DNA from: Chloroflexaceae bacterium UBA1466
GTDB lineage: Bacteria; Chloroflexota; Chloroflexia; Chloroflexales; Chloroflexaceae
Length of the DNA: 17,655 nucleotides
Assembly: GCA_002325605.1 (NCBI GenBank)
Contig: DCSM01000186.1
Coordinates: 1-17,655, forward strand
Reading direction: 5' to 3'
The translations under genes and the position numbers were made by a program. This document shows, piece by piece, positions 14,550 through 17,655 of this stretch; the first letter of the stretch is position 1; each line of letters begins with the position of its first letter. Below the pieces are notes generated by a model. The model worked only from the letters and a program-made list of their open reading frames with translations, did not search any database and was not told the origin of the DNA.

Positions 14550-14565
14550 GTTTAAGGAGGTCTCG

Positions 14566-17500
14566 ATGGACAATGGAACAGAACTGCAGGATGTTGAGCT
14601 TACTTCAGCTGGAGAGTCTCCGATTCTACCGCTAGGTAAAGAAACCTACATCCCGCGAGCAACTTATCGCCTCCAATTCAATGCTAAATTTAATTTCCAC
14701 GATGCTCAGGCTCTCGTTCCCTATCTTTCTGAATTAGGAATTAGCGATTGTTACGCTTCACCCATTTTCAAAGCCTCTTCAGGCAGCACTCACGGCTATG
14801 ATGTTTGTGATCATAGCCAATTAAATCCTGAACTTGGTGGTACAGAAGGCTTTAACGCATTTTCTATCGCGCTGCGGAGCCACGAAATGGGCTTAATCGT
14901 TGATCTTGTGCCTAACCACATGGGTATTGGCGATGATAGTAATGCTTGGTGGATGGATGTGCTGGAGAATGGGCCTAGTTCAATCTATAACCATTACTTT
15001 GATATTGAATGGCAACCCGTTAAACCTGAATTGGCCAATAAGGTTTTGTTGCCAATCCTCGAAGATCAATATGGCAAAGTGCTGGAAAGTGGCAAGTTAC
15101 GGCTATCTTATGAGGATGAAGCGTTTTTTCTGCATCATTATGAGCTTCGTTTGCCCATTGCTCCACGAACCTATGGCCCATTATTAGCTCATCAAATTGC
15201 AAAACTAACGGAAGCATTAGGGGAAGATCACGAGCATGTTTGGGAATTGCAAAGTATTCTCACGACAATTAGCTACTTACCTCCATTTACAGAGCAAGAC
15301 CCTGAGAAATTAGTTGAAAGTAACCGCGAAAAAGAGGTAATTAAGCGGCGAATCGCAACTCTCGTGCATTCTAGCCCCGACGCAGAGCGAGCTATTAACG
15401 AAACCTTACAGGAATTCAATGGGACGGAGGGCGATCCGCGCAGCTTTGATTTGTTAGACGACTTAATTAACGCGCAGGCTTATCGCCTGGCCTATTGGCG
15501 GGTTGCGGGCGAGGAAGTCAATTATCGGCGTTTCTTTGACATAAACAGCCTAGCCGCCATTCGCGTTGAAGCCCCCGACGTTTTTGCGGCTACGCATCAG
15601 CTAATTTTTCGCTTGCTTGCTGAAGGGCGAGCGAATGGCGTGCGAATTGACCATATTGATGGGCTTTACGACCCCGCCGATTATCTGCGCCAGTTTCGCC
15701 AGGGCTATCTGCGGGAACTGGCAAATTGCACGCAGCCGACGCACCTCGCGGATTTAGCGATTTCTTCGCCCAAAGATTGCTTACCCTACGTCATTGTGGA
15801 GAAAATTCTCTCTGAAGAGGAGGTTTTACCCGATGATTGGTTGACAAATGGCACAACAGGCTATGATTTTCTGGCGCTTGTCAATGGGCTTTTTGTCCAA
15901 AGAGCAAATGAGGCCATGTTTGATACGATTTATCATGATTTTGCCAGGCCTAATGTAGCTTTTCCCCAATTGGTCAATTCTAACAAAAAGATGATCATGC
16001 TGGTTTCAATGGCCAGCGAAATTCACGCGATCAGCCATCGGCTGGAACGCATCGCCGAGAAAAACCGTTCCTACCGCGATTTTACCCTTAGCAGCCTCAC
16101 TTTCGCTATCCGCGAAATTATCGCCGCGCTTTCGATTTATCGCACCTATACCACCGATTCGTTGCAAGTTGCGGAGCGCGACCAGCAATATGTCGAGCTT
16201 GCCGTCGCTGAAGCCAAAAGCCGCAATCCGCGCACGGCTGAAGCGATTTTTGATTTTATTCGGGATACTTTGCTGCTAAGAAACACGAAGGATTTACACG
16301 CGGAAGATGGCCCCACCTTGCTCAACTGGGTTATGCGGTTTCAACAGGTTACAGGCCCAATTATGGCGAAAGGAGTTGAGGATACCACTTTCTACGTCTA
16401 TAATCGGTTGGTTTCGCTGAATGAAGTTGGTGGGCATCCAGAGTATTTTGGGCTTTCGCTAGAGGATTTCCATCAAAAGAATGGGGAAAGGCAACAAAAA
16501 TGGCCGTATTCCTTGCTAACCACCTCAACGCATGATACAAAACGCAGCGAAGACGTGCGGGCCCGCATCAATGTGCTGGCTGAAATGCCCCATGAATGGC
16601 AAACGGCTTTGGAACGCTGGCGCGAATTCAACGCGGTCCATAAGTGTCTGGCGGATGGCAAGCCTGCGCCCAGCGCGAATGATGAATATTTGCTCTATCA
16701 AGCGTTGCTTGGCGCGTGGCCCTTTGCGCCCCAAAATCCAGAAGGGGCTTTTCTGCTCGCCCCCACGGCCAAAGAGTTTGCTGATTTTCGGGAAAGGCTC
16801 ACGGCCTATATGCAAAAGGCAACTAAAGAGGCTAAAGTGTATACTAGCTGGGTACAGCCCAATCAGAAATATGATAAAGCAGTGAGCGACTTCGTTGCTT
16901 CCATTTTGCCTGCTGAAATTACGCCTTTTCTGCAAGATATTTCAGCTTTTGCAGCGCAAATTGCTTTTTATGGGCAATTCAACGCCCTGGCCCAATTGCT
17001 TTTGAAGCTTACTGCGCCAGGCGTGCCCGACCTCTATCAGGGCAATGAACTTTGGGATTTGAGCCTGGTCGACCCTGATAATCGGCGGCCTGTCAATTAT
17101 CAACTGCGGCGAACCTTGCTGAATGAGATCAAAAACCAAATTGTCTTAGGCGGTGATTTGCTCATTCTGGTGCAAGATTTCCTGACGCAGAGCCAAGATG
17201 GGCGCATCAAACTCTATTTGACTTATCGCACGCTCACTTTTCGCCGCATTTATCAGCAACTTTTCGCTCACGGTGATTACCAAGCGGTGCAAGCTCTGGG
17301 CGAATATCAAGAAAATGTCGTTGCTTTTCAGCGCAAATGGGAAAAGCAAACGATTTTGGTGGTGGTTCCGCGCTTTTGTGCCCAATTAACGAAGAAGATC
17401 GCGCAGCCTCCGCTTGGAGAAGCAGTTTGGCAAGATGGACTCCTCGCTTTGCCCCAAGATCAGCCAGGCCAAACCTATCGCAATATCTTTACAGGGCAAA

Positions 17501-17592
17501 CCATCCAGGTTGAAAACTACAGTGAATCACCTGTCTTACGTTTGGCAACCGTTTTTGCCCATTTCCCTGTGGCCCTTTTGGAAAAGGTCTAG
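14566..17592 (+). CDS. treY: Maltooligosyltrehalose synthase
   Basis: 1008 residues from ATG 14566, chosen because a perfect AAGGAGG (14554-14560) sits 5 nt upstream; a TTG at 14548 is in frame but precedes the ribosome site. Known reaction: intramolecular transglucosylation turning the reducing-end alpha-1,4 bond of maltooligosaccharides into alpha,alpha-1,1, leaving a trehalosyl end; TreZ then releases trehalose. Diagnostic opening PRATYRLQFNAKFNF, then YASPIFKASSGSTHGYDV and DLVPNHMG. Catalytic Asp362 (RIDHIDGLYDP), Glu412 (YVIVEKIL) and Asp657 (TSTHDTKR) are all present, as is the late PDLYQGNELWDLSLVDPDNR segment. Length is somewhat above the usual 700-950, with an N-terminal extension of about 30 residues and longer central helices. 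No treZ or treX is in the window, and the next gene may be convergent. Confidence 0.96.
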   Translation: MDNGTELQDVELTSAGESPILPLGKETYIPRATYRLQFNAKFNFHDAQALVPYLSELGISDCYASPIFKASSGSTHGYDVCDHSQLNPELGGTEGFNAFSIALRSHEMGLIVDLVPNHMGIGDDSNAWWMDVLENGPSSIYNHYFDIEWQPVKPELANKVLLPILEDQYGKVLESGKLRLSYEDEAFFLHHYELRLPIAPRTYGPLLAHQIAKLTEALGEDHEHVWELQSILTTISYLPPFTEQDPEKLVESNREKEVIKRRIATLVHSSPDAERAINETLQEFNGTEGDPRSFDLLDDLINAQAYRLAYWRVAGEEVNYRRFFDINSLAAIRVEAPDVFAATHQLIFRLLAEGRANGVRIDHIDGLYDPADYLRQFRQGYLRELANCTQPTHLADLAISSPKDCLPYVIVEKILSEEEVLPDDWLTNGTTGYDFLALVNGLFVQRANEAMFDTIYHDFARPNVAFPQLVNSNKKMIMLVSMASEIHAISHRLERIAEKNRSYRDFTLSSLTFAIREIIAALSIYRTYTTDSLQVAERDQQYVELAVAEAKSRNPRTAEAIFDFIRDTLLLRNTKDLHAEDGPTLLNWVMRFQQVTGPIMAKGVEDTTFYVYNRLVSLNEVGGHPEYFGLSLEDFHQKNGERQQKWPYSLLTTSTHDTKRSEDVRARINVLAEMPHEWQTALERWREFNAVHKCLADGKPAPSANDEYLLYQALLGAWPFAPQNPEGAFLLAPTAKEFADFRERLTAYMQKATKEAKVYTSWVQPNQKYDKAVSDFVASILPAEITPFLQDISAFAAQIAFYGQFNALAQLLLKLTAPGVPDLYQGNELWDLSLVDPDNRRPVNYQLRRTLLNEIKNQIVLGGDLLILVQDFLTQSQDGRIKLYLTYRTLTFRRIYQQLFAHGDYQAVQALGEYQENVVAFQRKWEKQTILVVVPRFCAQLTKKIAQPPLGEAVWQDGLLALPQDQPGQTYRNIFTGQTIQVENYSESPVLRLATVFAHFPVALLEKV

Positions 17593-17594
17593 CT

Positions 17595-17655
17595 TTAGGA
17601 GAGAGCAGCATTTACTAAATCGTTGTTGTGGCCCTCGATAAACTCAGGCAACAAA
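17595..17655 (-). CDS. Possible C-terminus of a convergent gene, cut by the window edge
   Basis: Read from the window end on the - strand, one frame is open for 19 codons to a TAA at 17597-17595 and reads LLPEFIEGHNNDLVNAALS, a plausible helical protein end. A second - frame is also open for 12 codons, so 60 nt is weak evidence. The stop would lie 2 nt after the treY stop. No family can be named from this piece. Confidence 0.35.
   Translation of the reverse strand, partial: LLPEFIEGHNNDLVNAALS

Overview
The window is an ordinary-looking bacterial chromosome segment of moderate GC. The gene set suggests a free-living bacterium, most likely Chloroflexota: an N-terminal TPR-like domain in front of a single membrane span, a fused TreS-maltokinase, and gyrA next to a small 2Fe-2S-type protein and miaA. 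This placement is inference from protein style only; no rRNA or other decisive marker is present.

Layout. (1) 1-1836, + strand: the 3' part of a GH18 glycosidase gene, then a TPR-like, single-span membrane protein gene 6 nt downstream, closed by a clear intrinsic terminator (1861-1890). (2) 1889-3526, - strand: a YtcJ-type amidohydrolase, convergent with that pair, in which a normally conserved Asp reads as Ala. (3) 3527-4144: the only long gene-free stretch. It has a block of direct and tandem repeats, an 8-bp inverted repeat, then a near-consensus promoter and a roughly 190-nt leader with an 11-bp long-range pairing and an internally duplicated unit of about 50 nt. (4) 4145-5333, + strand: a histidine-phosphatase (phosphoglycerate-mutase-like) gene, then a separate small CGGC-domain cysteine protein. 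(5) 5458-6635, - strand: a small four-cysteine 2Fe-2S-like protein translationally coupled (ATGA) to miaA. (6) 6750-9609, - strand: gyrA with its own promoter and a strong terminator. (7) 9634-10353, - strand: a metallophosphoesterase whose promoter is divergent from (8) 10509-11102, + strand, an unrecognised three-span membrane protein. (9) 11159-17592, + strand: a 1126-residue trehalose synthase-maltokinase fusion followed by maltooligosyltrehalose synthase (treY), an alpha-glucan/trehalose operon with a hairpin at the gene junction. (10) The last about 60 nt may hold the C-terminus of a convergent gene.

How the genes work together. The last two large genes form one metabolic module. TreS interconverts trehalose and maltose, the fused kinase makes maltose-1-phosphate (the GlgE substrate), and TreY isomerises the reducing end of alpha-1,4-glucans to a trehalosyl end. 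TreZ, needed to release trehalose, is not in the window. The remaining genes are housekeeping (gyrA, miaA) or small accessory units with no obvious shared pathway.

I do not see a convincing new defence, mobile or biosynthetic system. The best unexplained signals are the leader RNA and repeats at 3547-4112, the Asp-to-Ala amidohydrolase, and the hairpin between the two trehalose genes.
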